Of a DNA stretch of 36,442 nucleotides, positions 16,048 through 24,382 are shown one piece after another. Each line of letters opens with the position of its first letter. Within the stretch, counting starts at the first letter, position 1. A program made the position numbers and the translations under genes. This DNA is from Desulfobacteraceae bacterium. GTDB taxonomy: Bacteria; Desulfobacterota; DSM-4660; Desulfatiglandales; Desulfatiglandaceae. A model generated the notes under the pieces. It was not told the origin of the DNA. It searched no databases and saw nothing but the letters and a program-made list of their open reading frames with translations. The stretch lies in assembly GCA_020349865.1 (NCBI GenBank), contig CP070700.1, positions 3,791,994-3,828,435 on the forward strand. The letters run 5' to 3'.

Positions 16048-17505
16048 ATGGGAAGACTCATCAAAATTTCCCCCATCACGCGCATCGAAGGACATGCCAC
16101 GGTTGCCATTCAACTGGACGATGAAGGGAATGTGGCCGATTCTAAAGTTTACACCATGTCTCTTAGAGGATTTGAAAAGTTCGTGGAGGGCAAACCCGCT
16201 GAAGAGCTTCCTCGAATTGTCACACGAATATGCGGCATATGTCCATGGCACCATCACATGGCATCCAATAAAGCGGTTGACCGGTGTTTTGGTGTTACTC
16301 CGCCGCCCGCGGGTCAAAAACTCAGAGAGCTTATGCAAATCATCTCTCACGCAGAGGACAAGCTCTTGCAATTCTTTTTTCTTGCGGCAGCGGATTTTGT
16401 CATTGGACCTGACAGTGACTATGCCGTGCGTAATGTTATAGGCATTGTGAAGGCGAATCCAGAACTGGCCACAAAAGTGGTGAAAATGCGGCAGATGGCA
16501 AAAATGATTCTTGAAAAGTTTGCAGGAAAAGCCATCCACCCAGTTGCTGGCGTTGTTGGGGGTTTTGCCAAGCCTTTGCTGGAAGAAGACCGGACAGAGA
16601 TGCTTGAAAAAATGCGTGAGATTTTAGACTTTGCTTTATTTACTATTGATTTTGCAAAAACCCAGGTCTTTCCGAAATATCTGGATGCCATTCAAGTACT
16701 GGGGGTGATCAATACCGGTTTCATCGGTACCGTAGACGACAATGGGGCATTGAATCTTTTTGATGGCAAGATTCGTATCATGAAACCTGATGCCACTTAT
16801 ACGGATTTTGATGTACAAGATTACACCGACTATATCGGTGAGCACGTTTCTTCTTACTCATATGGAAAAATGCCTTATGCACGGTTCTGGAATGAAGGTT
16901 TTTCCCTTGATCTTGATGAGCCCAAGGGGATTTATCGCGCCAATTGCCTTGCTCGCATCAACGTGGCAGATAGAATGGCAACTCCCCTCGCACAGGCCGA
17001 ACTGGAGGAGTTTCGTAAGGAATTCGGAAGGCCTGCTCAGGCGACGCTGCTTTATCACTGGGCACGGTTAATCGAAGAGGTATATGCGTGTGAACACGCG
17101 ATTGAACTCTTGCAAGACCCTGAAATCACCGATACTCATATTCGGGCAGCGGTGGAACCAAAAGCGGGCAGGGGCGTGGGCTGTGTGGAAGCGCCTCGGG
17201 GAACATTGATTCATGATTATTCAACAGACAAAAACGGGTTTGTTACCCGTGCGAATCTCATCGTCGGAACCACACACAATATTGCTCCCATCAATATGAG
17301 TGTAAACCAGGCCGCCCGAACACTCATAGAAAAGGGCAAGATAGACGAAGGCATCCTCAATAAGATTGAAATGGCAGTCCGCGCTTATGATCCTTGAATT
17401 TCCTGTGCAACTCATCGCCTGGACGGCGATCATGTCATTTCAATTCACGTGATAAATGGTGCAGGACAGGTTGTAAGACAGTGGCCTGAAGATAAGCCGA
17501 TTTAG
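16048..17505 (+). CDS. mvhA: [NiFeSe] hydrogenase large subunit, Mvh/group 3 type, selenocysteine at the Ni site
   Basis: Reading UGA 17395-17397 as Sec450 gives 485 residues. The N-terminal Ni ligands are in RICGICPWHHHM (Cys62, Cys65). The C-terminal ligands are Sec450 and Cys453 in DPUISCATH, where most homologues have DPCxxCxxH. Stopping at the UGA would leave the enzyme without its nickel site. The protease encoded at 9783-10367 should cut after His456, removing a 29-residue tail that ends at TAG 17503-17505. In Methanococcales the equivalent Sec is on a separate tiny subunit, VhuU; here it is part of an intact large subunit. A hairpin at 17414-17430 fits a SECIS. No further operon gene follows and no clear terminator is visible. 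Confidence 0.95.
17414..17430 (+). promoter_or_regulatory. Candidate SECIS hairpin of mvhA
   Basis: ATCGCC pairs perfectly with GGCGAT around the loop TGGAC. The stem starts 16 nt after the UGA at 17395-17397, the same distance as in mvhD. Confidence 0.68.
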
Positions 17506-17681
17506 ACCCTAACAGAAATTTTTCATCCAGACACAAGGGCCCTCAAGTTGAGTCAGCTCGGCCATCCAAGCTGAAGAGCAGCCCTTCGAGATAATCAACA
17601 AGTCCTGGGTTCGTATACCTTTTCCGTGAAAAAACGAGTTCTCTATCATCTCATCAATTACGGCAGTACCATACTGGGAAG

Positions 17682-17867
17682 GTGGGTGGGTTCGGTATGG
17701 GCAGTCTGTCCCAGATGCTGATTGCCCGTACGGGCAGTTATGCTTTCTCTTTCTTAAGCGCTGCAGCCCTGTCGATCATCGGTGCTGCCCTCACATTGAC
17801 ATTGAAGGGCAGAAAGGAAATAGAAGAAGCCATTCAAAAGCAAGCCGCCTTTCTTACCGAAAATTAA
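17682..17867 (+). pseudogene. C-terminal remnant of an MFS transporter
   Basis: A 61-codon frame ending at a TAA at 17865-17867 reads like the last one or two helices of a major facilitator transporter: a glycine-rich turn, LIARTGSYAFSFLSAAALS, a hydrophobic helix and a charged cytosolic tail (KGRKEIEEAIQKQ). No upstream transporter sequence remains between mvhA and this point, and the GTG that opens the frame has no convincing ribosome-binding site. Most probably the relic of a deleted transporter gene. The interval 17868-18115 has no gene. Confidence 0.55.
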
Positions 17868-18115
17868 ACTGAAAAAGCCAGTGAAAGGGAACGGTACGAT
17901 TTGCGGACTTAACTATCAGATATCCCCGCCCTTTTAGTGGCTTTGATTTTTGGGGTCATATGAACCACGGCGCAAAACTTACCGCAGGCGGGCTTTCAAT
18001 GCCTATGAAATAGCAATCTAAGCCACTATCATATGGCGACAATGCTCTCCGTTCGGTTCTGGTGGTGAACGAAAGGGGAGCTAGGAGCAGGCCGACTAAT
18101 GAGTATGAGTAACCT

Positions 18116-19792
18116 ATGACGTCGGTTATTTTTCAATGTCTCGGTGGTCTGGGGCTCTTTCTTTTCGGAATGAAAATCATGTCGGAAGGGCTCCAGAAGG
18201 TCGCCGGGAAAAAGATGCGGCAGGTTCTGGGCACGGTCTCCAATAACCGCTTTATTGGTTGCGGGGCGGGGACTTTTGTGACAAGTGTCATCCAGAGTTC
18301 CAGTGCCACGACTGTTATGTTGGTTAGTTTTGTTGATGCGGGTCTTATGACACTCACTCAGGCCACCGGCGTAATCTTGGGTGCCAATATCGGGACTACG
18401 GTGACGGCCCAGCTAATCGCATTCAAGATCGAGGCATATGCCCTGCCTGCCATCGCTGTTGGCATCTTTCTGAAATTCTTTGTAAATCGTCGAAAATGGG
18501 TCTATGCGGGAGAGGTTCTCCTGGGTTTTGGTCTGGTGTTTTATGGCCTTGCTACCATGAAGGCTGGCTTTTCTCCTTTAAAGCAAGATCCCGCTTTTAT
18601 CTCCGTTTTTACGAAATTTCGTGCCGATAGTATAAGGGGTATCCTTCTATGCATGGTGGCGGGATGTGTCCTTACCACGATCCTCCAGAGTTCAAGTGCC
18701 ACTGTGGGAATCACTATGGCCCTTGCCTGCCAGGGACTATTGCATTTCGAGACCAGTGCAGCCCTGGTTCTGGGGACAGAGATTGGTACTACTATTACAG
18801 CGCAGATCGCTGCCTTGGGGGCAAATATTAACGCACATCGGACCGCCACTGCACATTCTTTTATTAATGTCATCGGCGTATTCATCATCATCCTGTTTTT
18901 TCCGCTTTTCATTAAACTGGTTGTGTGGCTTACCTCCTCTTTAATGGGTATAGGGCCGCCGGATTTTGTTATCGGCGGACAAAAGCCCAATATTGCAAGA
19001 CATATCGCTAATTTCCAAACCATTTTCAACGTGATTACTGCACTATTTTTCCTCATGGTGTTACCCTATGTGGTGAAGGCGGCCATTTGGTTTACACCGC
19101 ACAAAAAGGACGGAAATGGGCTCGATGAGCTTCACCACATAAAGTACTTGGATTCCAAATATATTGACACCCCTTCCATGGCCCTCGCACAGGCCGGGGC
19201 AGAGATTGTCAGAATGGGTGAAGCCGTGCAGGTAATGTATGATAATGTGATCCATTCGATCGAGGAGAGAAAGCTGAAAGAATTATCTAAATGGAGGAAA
19301 AGGGAGGACGCTCTTGATATACTTCAAAGAGAAATTACCCAGTTTCTCGTGAGAACGATGCAGGGCCCCATCAGTCCGGAGGAATCCAGAGAGGTGCGGT
19401 CCTTGATACGGATGACCAACAACCTGGAGCGAATCGGTGATGCCACTGAAGATGTTGCAGAATCGATTGAGGAACTTATTGAACAGGATTTGTCTTTGTC
19501 AGAGGAGGCGTTGAAGGATTATGAGAAGATATCCAATGAGGTGTGGAAATTCTTGATCCTTGTGGTGGACGCCATGAGGCAAGAAGACAGGGAGATGATG
19601 CCAAAGGCCCGGGAAATTGAAAACAACATCAACACGATGGAGGAAGAGATGAAGGCCAGTCATCTTTTCCGCCTGCAGAGGGGAATATGTAAGGTGGATG
19701 CAGGGCTGGTTTTCGTGAATATTCTTACGGCCTTTGAAAAAATGGGGGGCTTTTGTTTCAACATCTCTGAGGCCGTGGCGGGACTTAAATAA
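18116..19792 (+). CDS. Na+/phosphate cotransporter family protein with PhoU-like C-terminus
   Basis: A 558-residue inner-membrane protein of the NptA/YjbB (PF02690) family. Two inverted Na/Pi repeats each carry the signature QSSSAT (residues 60-65 and 191-196) followed by a GxxIGTTxTAQ motif (about 88-99 and 219-230). About eight hydrophobic segments occupy residues 1-335. The remaining 220 residues are helical and PhoU-like (NNLERIGDATEDVAESIEEL), probably a cytosolic regulatory domain. The likely role is sodium-coupled phosphate transport, direction uncertain. The start ATG 18116 lacks a strong ribosome-binding site; the protein homology begins right after it. It stands alone, with an MFS relic upstream and an orphan promoter module pointing toward its 3' end. 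Confidence 0.92.
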   Translation: MTSVIFQCLGGLGLFLFGMKIMSEGLQKVAGKKMRQVLGTVSNNRFIGCGAGTFVTSVIQSSSATTVMLVSFVDAGLMTLTQATGVILGANIGTTVTAQLIAFKIEAYALPAIAVGIFLKFFVNRRKWVYAGEVLLGFGLVFYGLATMKAGFSPLKQDPAFISVFTKFRADSIRGILLCMVAGCVLTTILQSSSATVGITMALACQGLLHFETSAALVLGTEIGTTITAQIAALGANINAHRTATAHSFINVIGVFIIILFFPLFIKLVVWLTSSLMGIGPPDFVIGGQKPNIARHIANFQTIFNVITALFFLMVLPYVVKAAIWFTPHKKDGNGLDELHHIKYLDSKYIDTPSMALAQAGAEIVRMGEAVQVMYDNVIHSIEERKLKELSKWRKREDALDILQREITQFLVRTMQGPISPEESREVRSLIRMTNNLERIGDATEDVAESIEELIEQDLSLSEEALKDYEKISNEVWKFLILVVDAMRQEDREMMPKAREIENNINTMEEEMKASHLFRLQRGICKVDAGLVFVNILTAFEKMGGFCFNISEAVAGLK

Positions 19793-20010
19793 GTTTTCAA
19801 TCCGCTGTCTCATTAATGTGGCTTTTTTTGCCTTTATATTGAATGGTAAGGGAGAACGGCCCTCTTTGCAAACGGGAGAATGTGATAGAGAAGATCGAGC
19901 TTGCCCTATTTGAGTTCATTATCCAAATCCCTCATTTTTCGAGATATCAGAACCGCAAGATCGGAGGATAAAAGGTCCTGGCTCATAAATGCTTCTATAG
20001 TTAATAAGCA

Positions 20011-20149
20011 GCAACATAGATGCCAAAAATGAAAAGTCGATTTGAAATGCTTTAACGGCTTGTCAATATTAGAAGATTATCGATAGGCCCAGGAGGGCCA
20101 CCTTTGGAACGAGTATTCTATTCCGTCGACTATTTTTAGGAATTGTAAA
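20011..20149 (-). promoter_or_regulatory. Orphan sigma-54/palindrome module
   Basis: Minus-strand TGGCATCTATGTTGC (20025 to 20011) and the degraded palindrome TTTAGG-AAT-TGTAAA (20135-20149) are 118.5 bp apart (centre to GG). The surrounding block, about 19960-20090, is recognisably the same as 2690-2830 upstream of the first UspA gene (shared GATAAAAGGT, AATGCTTCTA, GCCAAAAATGAAAAGTC, ATATTAGAAGAT). No minus-strand gene follows; transcription would run into the 3' end of the Na/Pi transporter. The rest of 19793-20281 shows no gene. Confidence 0.6.
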
Positions 20150-20281
20150 GAATTTATTCTGCGTCATAGGAGTTGGCTAAATAAAAATGAGCGTTCAATA
20201 TCCGTTACCTTAAATAAGGGCGATGGTGCAGCCCTTCTTTTAGAACTCTCATGACATGTCTTACACTTCGAGCTTCGCTTC

Positions 20282-21226
20282 CTAGATCACCAGCCAAACG
20301 GCATGTCTTTTGGCCAGTTGAATCACCTTGTTGCTGACCCGTCCCATGGAAAACTCCTGAACTTTGGACACCCCTCTTCTACCTACTACGATAGTCCCAT
20401 AGTTTCCCTCTTCAGCTTCTTGAACGATGGCACCCGCTCGGCTACTGGCCCCTGTGATCATTTTGGTGGTTACCTGCTTCGGGTCAAAACCTGCATCTAC
20501 TAAACGAGTTGTGGCTTTTCCAAATACAGATTTCGCGACCAGTTTTGCTTCTTCTAACCATTCCTTCTCAGGCATTAGGTTAACTACGCGTTCAAATCTT
20601 GGTTTGAAAACATTAGAACCTCTTACTACATAGAACAGAGTCACTTCATGGGTCGATTCACCCAACATGGTCCCAACGTAATCTACAGCCTTCATAGCAC
20701 CTTCAGACTCATCCAATGCCAAAATCACTCTCCTTGGCGCTGGCTTTTCTCCAACAACACAAATCGAAACATCGGAAAGGCTTTCAAGGAGTTTATTGGC
20801 CAGGCTGCCGAGTACGAAGTCGTTAATCTTGTTTAGCCCGTTACGTCCCACTATGACGGCGCTATATCCATGCCTGGATTCTGCGATTATATCTCTGGCA
20901 ATGCCTGCTTCTCTGTCATGAATATCAATTGTGATCGCTTCAGGGGGGATACCCGAATCTATGAGAATTTGGCGTGCTTCACTCATGAACTTATCCATTG
21001 AGTCCCTTAGCGCCATCTCCAATCCTATAATGGTTGCGACGCCTTGACGTAATAGCTGCTTTTCTCCCAAATCGTAGAAGAACTCCGGTATCTCGCTAAA
21101 GACATGAAATAAGACTACGTTTATTTTTTTAGAAGGAAAAACTCTGCTTGCATAACGTACGGCTTCAAGGGACTGATTTGATCCGTCCACTGCCAGCAAA
21201 ATTTTTTTTCGGTTTGAATTTATCAT
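20282..21226 (-). CDS. Tandem universal stress protein (two UspA domains)
   Basis: A 314-residue paralogue of the UspA protein at 1763-2659, same architecture: two UspA folds starting KILLAVDGSNQSLEAVRY and RVILALDESEGAMKAVDYV. The first nucleotide signature is intact (GRNGLNKINDFVLGS); the second again has Arg in place of Ser/Thr (GRRGVSKVQEFSMGR). The two proteins share long identical stretches near the C-terminus (IQLAKRHAVW/IQLAKNHAVW), so they stem from a duplication. The ATG at 21226 follows an A/G-rich AAAGAGG-type site. A -24/-12-like element lies upstream at 21289-21303. Expected function is ATP-binding stress or energy-limitation response; the specific role is unknown. Confidence 0.93.
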   Translation of the reverse strand: MINSNRKKILLAVDGSNQSLEAVRYASRVFPSKKINVVLFHVFSEIPEFFYDLGEKQLLRQGVATIIGLEMALRDSMDKFMSEARQILIDSGIPPEAITIDIHDREAGIARDIIAESRHGYSAVIVGRNGLNKINDFVLGSLANKLLESLSDVSICVVGEKPAPRRVILALDESEGAMKAVDYVGTMLGESTHEVTLFYVVRGSNVFKPRFERVVNLMPEKEWLEEAKLVAKSVFGKATTRLVDAGFDPKQVTTKMITGASSRAGAIVQEAEEGNYGTIVVGRRGVSKVQEFSMGRVSNKVIQLAKRHAVWLVI

Positions 21227-21288
21227 CCGGAAAACCTCTTTCTTGAGATAATATCCTCAGCTTTTATTCCTGACCCTATGAGCAGAGA

Positions 21289-21303
21289 GCAACCCATATG
21301 CCA
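21289..21303 (-). promoter_or_regulatory. Sigma-54-like promoter of the second UspA gene
   Basis: Minus-strand TGGCATATGGGTTGC (21303 to 21289) fits -24/-12, with T for C at one position. The conserved TTTACA-N3-TGTAAA palindrome is not found at the expected place near 21420; an imperfect palindrome TTTAGA-GTT-CCTAAA lies at 21395-21409, too close and too degenerate for me to accept as the same site. Confidence 0.5.
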
Positions 21304-21331
21304 GATGCGGAAAGCCGCCTTAAAATGCTTT

Positions 21332-21364
21332 AAAGCCCCTTCTTGGCGATGCACCAGGGGCTTT
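21332..21364 (-). terminator. Hairpin between CBS-ACT and UspA genes, possible terminator
   Basis: AAAGCCCCT (21332-21340) pairs perfectly over 9 bp with AGGGGCTTT (21356-21364) around a 15-nt loop. It lies just downstream of the CBS-ACT stop on the minus strand. There is no clear T-run after it, so termination would be weak or factor-assisted. Confidence 0.35.
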
Positions 21365-21413
21365 CAAAGGCTTTTACCAAAGACAACCCGCTATTTTAGA
21401 GTTCCTAAAATCA

Positions 21414-22130
21414 CTAAGCCGCTACTTCAGCCGAGACTTCAAAATCTTCCACTTCATATATCTCCCTTATACGCTCATGGTGATCCGCCATATAAAGTAG
21501 GTCTGCCTTTTCTTTAAGTTCTTCCTTGAGTAGCGGGAGCCTGGCATGATCTACATTATACATGCGGACATAGACCCTACGATATCCTTTTGGAATCCGT
21601 TCATAGGAACTGAGAATGCTTGCCATACGGCCGCCATATCTTCGGATAATATCGGTCACTTCCTTGATAGATCCTGAACGGTCTTCTACTATAAAGCAAA
21701 ATGATATTCCTCTCTTACTAAGACCGGTTAAGGACACCACCGCTCTGAATATATCTGTTTGTGCGATCGTGCCCACGATTTGTCCCTCATGGTCAACCAC
21801 AGGAGCCCCTGATATCTTATTGGTTAAAAGGACTTCGGCTGCCTCTTCCACAGTGTAATCAAAAGGAACAGTTATAGGATTTTTGGTCATGATCTCCTCT
21901 ACCTTGATCTTGGCAAGGAGATAAAGGAGCTCGTGAATCTCCAACATAGTGACATCAGAAGCGGATGTCCTTTTCAGATCCCGGTCAGTGACGACTCCCA
22001 CCAGCTTCCCTTTTTTCATAACAGGCAACATGCGAATGTCATGTTCCTTTAGAAGCGTTATTGCATCCTGCATGGAATCTTTCACATCGATGGTAACAAT
22101 CTTTTTATTCATCCAATTCATTACTAACAT
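21414..22130 (-). CDS. CBS-pair plus ACT domain protein (AcuB-like)
   Basis: A 238-residue cytosolic protein with two CBS domains (about 1-60 and 75-135) and a C-terminal ACT-like domain (about 145-225). Typical CBS features are MxxWMNKKIVTI, HDIRMLPVMKKGKLVGVVTDRDLKR and ISGAPVVDHEGQIVGTIAQTDIF; the ACT part begins FCFIVEDRSGSIKEV. CBS pairs bind adenine nucleotides or S-adenosylmethionine, and ACT domains bind amino acids or other small molecules, so it is probably an energy or metabolite sensor. I chose ATG 22130 because AGGAGG lies 7 nt upstream; a longer frame to 22337 overlaps the STAS-like gene. Probably co-transcribed with that gene (50-nt gap). Two close paralogues lie at 24383-25099 and 25773-26450. 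Confidence 0.92.
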   Translation of the reverse strand: MLVMNWMNKKIVTIDVKDSMQDAITLLKEHDIRMLPVMKKGKLVGVVTDRDLKRTSASDVTMLEIHELLYLLAKIKVEEIMTKNPITVPFDYTVEEAAEVLLTNKISGAPVVDHEGQIVGTIAQTDIFRAVVSLTGLSKRGISFCFIVEDRSGSIKEVTDIIRRYGGRMASILSSYERIPKGYRRVYVRMYNVDHARLPLLKEELKEKADLLYMADHHERIREIYEVEDFEVSAEVAA

Positions 22131-22180
22131 GGCTGTTCCTCCTATGGATTGCTTTTCCGCATCGCATTTGTTCAACGCCG

Positions 22181-22453
22181 TCAGGGAGAAAGCTGGGAAG
22201 CATTCTCTCCGGTAAATAAGAGATGTACAGATCTCCTTCTTACAAACTCGAGGTTGCTGAGGAAGACATTCCGGCCAAATGGTACAATGTGCTTCAAACG
22301 CCCGGTGTGTACAAAAATCCTGGTGCAGCACCGACAATATTTCCCCAGGGTGTTAAGCAGCTGGTGAGCTGAGGTTCCGTCGAAGTCGCCCTCCAACTTT
22401 AAATGCAGGTCCATTCCCTGTTGTTGAATCTGGATCTTAAAATTTGATGCCAT
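22181..22453 (-). CDS. Small STAS-like domain protein
   Basis: A 90-residue protein beginning MASNFKIQIQQQGMDLHLKLEGDFDGTS-like sequence: beta strand, then a strand with L-x-G-D-F-D, then a helix (AHQLLNTLG). This is the start of an anti-sigma-factor-antagonist (STAS) fold, but without an obvious conserved phosphorylated Ser in the usual D-S motif. The C-terminal third (LSNLEFVRRRSVHLLF) is less typical. It follows the sigma-54 promoter at 22500-22514 by about 50 nt and precedes a CBS-ACT gene on the same strand. AAAGGGG lies 3-4 nt before the ATG. Role unknown; assignment to STAS is tentative. Confidence 0.62.
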   Translation of the reverse strand: MASNFKIQIQQQGMDLHLKLEGDFDGTSAHQLLNTLGKYCRCCTRIFVHTGRLKHIVPFGRNVFLSNLEFVRRRSVHLLFTGENASQLSP

Positions 22454-22499
22454 GGGCCCCTTTTCACCTTGCCGGCAGACTTTGTCACCCCTAGAAAAA

Positions 22500-22771
22500 G
22501 CAACCTCCGTGCCAAGGAGCCAGACAGTTCGGATCTTCGCCTCAACTCCCTGAATCTAATAGCATTATCTAAACGGGGGATGCGTATCTCTAAAAGACTT
22601 TTTCTGAATGCCTGTCGGCTTTTTTTACAGACTGTAAAGGGAGGGTTCAAGAATCTAGATAGACCTAACGGGGTCTTTTTTCAGGGACGCCCAGCAAACC
22701 CAAATAATGTCTTTTGTCGTCAAACAGTTAGAGCGACTTGAAGGATACCATAGTCTTGGCACAGGCTTTGC
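22500..22771. promoter_or_regulatory. Divergent pair of sigma-54 promoters sharing one palindrome
   Basis: One perfect palindrome, TTTACA-GAC-TGTAAA (22624-22638), sits between two -24/-12 elements. Minus strand: TGGCACGGAGGTTGC (22514 to 22500), 118.5 bp from palindrome centre to GG, serving the STAS-like/CBS-ACT genes. Plus strand: TGGCACAGGCTTTGC (22757-22771), 127.5 bp from the centre, serving the cytidylate-kinase-like gene at 22845. Confidence 0.83.
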
Positions 22772-22844
22772 TCTTTAGTGAAAATAGGATTTAGCGGCTT
22801 AGTTCTCTTGGCCGCCTGTCAGCAACACCTAAGAGGAGGTTAAG

Positions 22845-23597
22845 ATGAAAATAGACACTCGCCGTAAAAAATACGTACCTGGGACTTATGTGAAGAGGAG
22901 GCCAGATGCTGCAGAGTTGTCCGAGAATTACATTCTAGAATGGGAGGAGAAGCGTCTTGAAGTCAAAAAGGAGCAACCCAGGCCTGATATGCCGCCAACC
23001 ATCTGTTTTTCCCGTAAGATCGGTGTGGGAGCTTTTGAGATAGCAGATATTCTAGCAGAAAAAACAGGGTACCGCATTGTAGACAGAGAAATCCTGGAGC
23101 ACATAGCAAACCAGGCCAAACTGAGTGAAAAAACCGTCGCCCTTTTTGACGAACGTTATCCAGGGGAAATTGGTGAGTTGTTATCCCTCGCCTTTGGTGA
23201 AAAGGCCTTCATCAAAAGCGATTATACCAGGCATTTGTTCAGGACCATCTTATCTATTGCCGGTCTAGGGCCCACCATTTTTGTGGGAAGGGGAGTCCAC
23301 ATGTTGCTTCCCCGCGAGCAGGTCCTAGCTGTCAGATTCATCGCCTCCAAAGAGCATAGGATCAATCGACTGGCCAGAATCTTCGACATAAAAGAGGAAG
23401 AGGCCGCAAGCAAATTGGACCATATGGATAAAGAGCAAAGGGATTTTTTCAAAAAGGTCTATGGGAAGAAGGACGCATCTCCTTACGAGTTTGACCTGGT
23501 CATTAACTGTGACTTTATCAGTGATCCAAAATGGGCCGCAGAGATCGTTGCACTCGCCTTTAGAGAGAAACTTGGCTCTGAGGCTGCGACTACCTGA
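22845..23597 (+). CDS. Cytidylate-kinase-like protein
   Basis: A 250-residue protein of the cytidylate-kinase-like family (PF13189). After about 45 charged residues the core starts TICFSRKIGVGAFEIADILAE, where a classic P-loop would read GxxGxGK[ST]; here the loop is RKIGVGAFE, lacking the Lys-Ser/Thr pair. It then has GYRIVDREILEHIA, VGRGVHMLLP, and a lid-like region with R-rich helices (KEHRINRLARIFDIKEEEA). The family is common in anaerobes next to CBS and UspA genes, and its substrate is unknown; it should not be taken as the essential Cmk. ATG 22845 has AGAGGAGG 6 nt upstream and follows the plus-strand sigma-54 promoter by about 75 nt. Part of the shared-enhancer divergent arrangement. 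Confidence 0.85.
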   Translation: MKIDTRRKKYVPGTYVKRRPDAAELSENYILEWEEKRLEVKKEQPRPDMPPTICFSRKIGVGAFEIADILAEKTGYRIVDREILEHIANQAKLSEKTVALFDERYPGEIGELLSLAFGEKAFIKSDYTRHLFRTILSIAGLGPTIFVGRGVHMLLPREQVLAVRFIASKEHRINRLARIFDIKEEEAASKLDHMDKEQRDFFKKVYGKKDASPYEFDLVINCDFISDPKWAAEIVALAFREKLGSEAATT

Positions 23598-23700
23598 TGT
23601 GAAGACGTTCTTATCTGTCCACCAAAAAACTTTCAAATCCAAACTGGCATTTGCGTGATCACCTCAGGACGTTGTGGCAGCTCACCCTATGTGTTGAGTC

Positions 23701-23958
23701 TCATTTTCCCAATAACTCTTTGCTTTCACCGATGGGATATACGGGAAACGTCTGAAACTTTATGATGTCTATCCATGCCGATCGGGTTGCAATCAAGCCT
23801 TTGGTATCTGTATCCAAGACATTGATCACTCTGCAGCCCTGAAGATCGATGGACTCGAAAACAACTTCTAGCTCATCTGGCCATTTCCATTTCTCTCTTC
23901 TCTGCCTTACCTCCATGTCATCCTTTGGATCCCAGGTACAAATATTCATGAAAAACAC
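23701..23958 (-). CDS. Small conserved-looking protein, 85 residues (DUF3303-like)
   Basis: A GTG start at 23958 has GAGGAGGTG 5 nt upstream, the strongest reason to accept this gene. The product begins with MFFMNICTWDPKDDMEVRQR and contains a beta-rich core (GCRVINVLDTDTKGLIATRSAW) and the segment FQTFPVYPIGESKELL. The order is that of a dimeric alpha-beta-barrel small protein of the DUF3303 type; I am not certain of the family. No membrane segment or metal motif is seen. It is convergent with the cytidylate-kinase-like gene. No promoter of the shared type is seen upstream. Confidence 0.65.
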   Translation of the reverse strand: MFFMNICTWDPKDDMEVRQRREKWKWPDELEVVFESIDLQGCRVINVLDTDTKGLIATRSAWIDIIKFQTFPVYPIGESKELLGK

Positions 23959-24179
23959 GCTAACACCTCCTCATTTTCTATGCCTGGGTGTGTAAAAAGA
24001 GCAAAGCCATGAAAATCGGAAGGCTCGTATATGATATCTTTGACTTTTACCTGGGTTGCCTTCTTACAAATATTATCCAATGGTTTCTGCCATAGGCTGT
24101 ATTGTTTTGTCATCGATTTGATGAACCCCGGAGTTAACCCATTATGCGATATGTAACGGAGATCCCCTATCTAAATCCT

Positions 24180-24343
24180 TTAATCTTCCCCTTGTTCCAT
24201 GTGTTGAATCACTGAAACAGCAGTAGCAACTGCCTGGTGCAACTCGGAAAGCGTCTTTTCCGGCAATGCATTCAGGAGCCTGGATTTACACACAGCATAT
24301 CCAGGTATTCCTTGATCTCTTTCAATCTTGAGCTCATATCCAT
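24180..24343 (-). pseudogene. Possible small gene split by a frameshift
   Basis: ATG 24343 follows a GGGGGG site and opens MDMSSRLKEIKEYLDMLC, stopping at a TGA at 24272-24274. A shifted frame overlapping this stop runs on as LLNALPEKTLSELHQAVATA to a TAA at 24180-24182. Together they make about 55 residues of helical, protein-like sequence. It is either a decayed small gene, a sequencing indel or a frameshifted gene. Nothing else is seen in 23959-24382. Confidence 0.35.
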
Positions 24344-24382
24344 TTTTGCCCCCCAAGAAATTTATGAAAGAATATAACTTTC

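Noticed and set aside
21395..21409. TTTAGA-GTT-CCTAAA as an enhancer palindrome for the second UspA gene
   Set aside because: Three mismatches to the motif and only about 100 bp from the -24 GG, unlike the 116-119 bp of the others.
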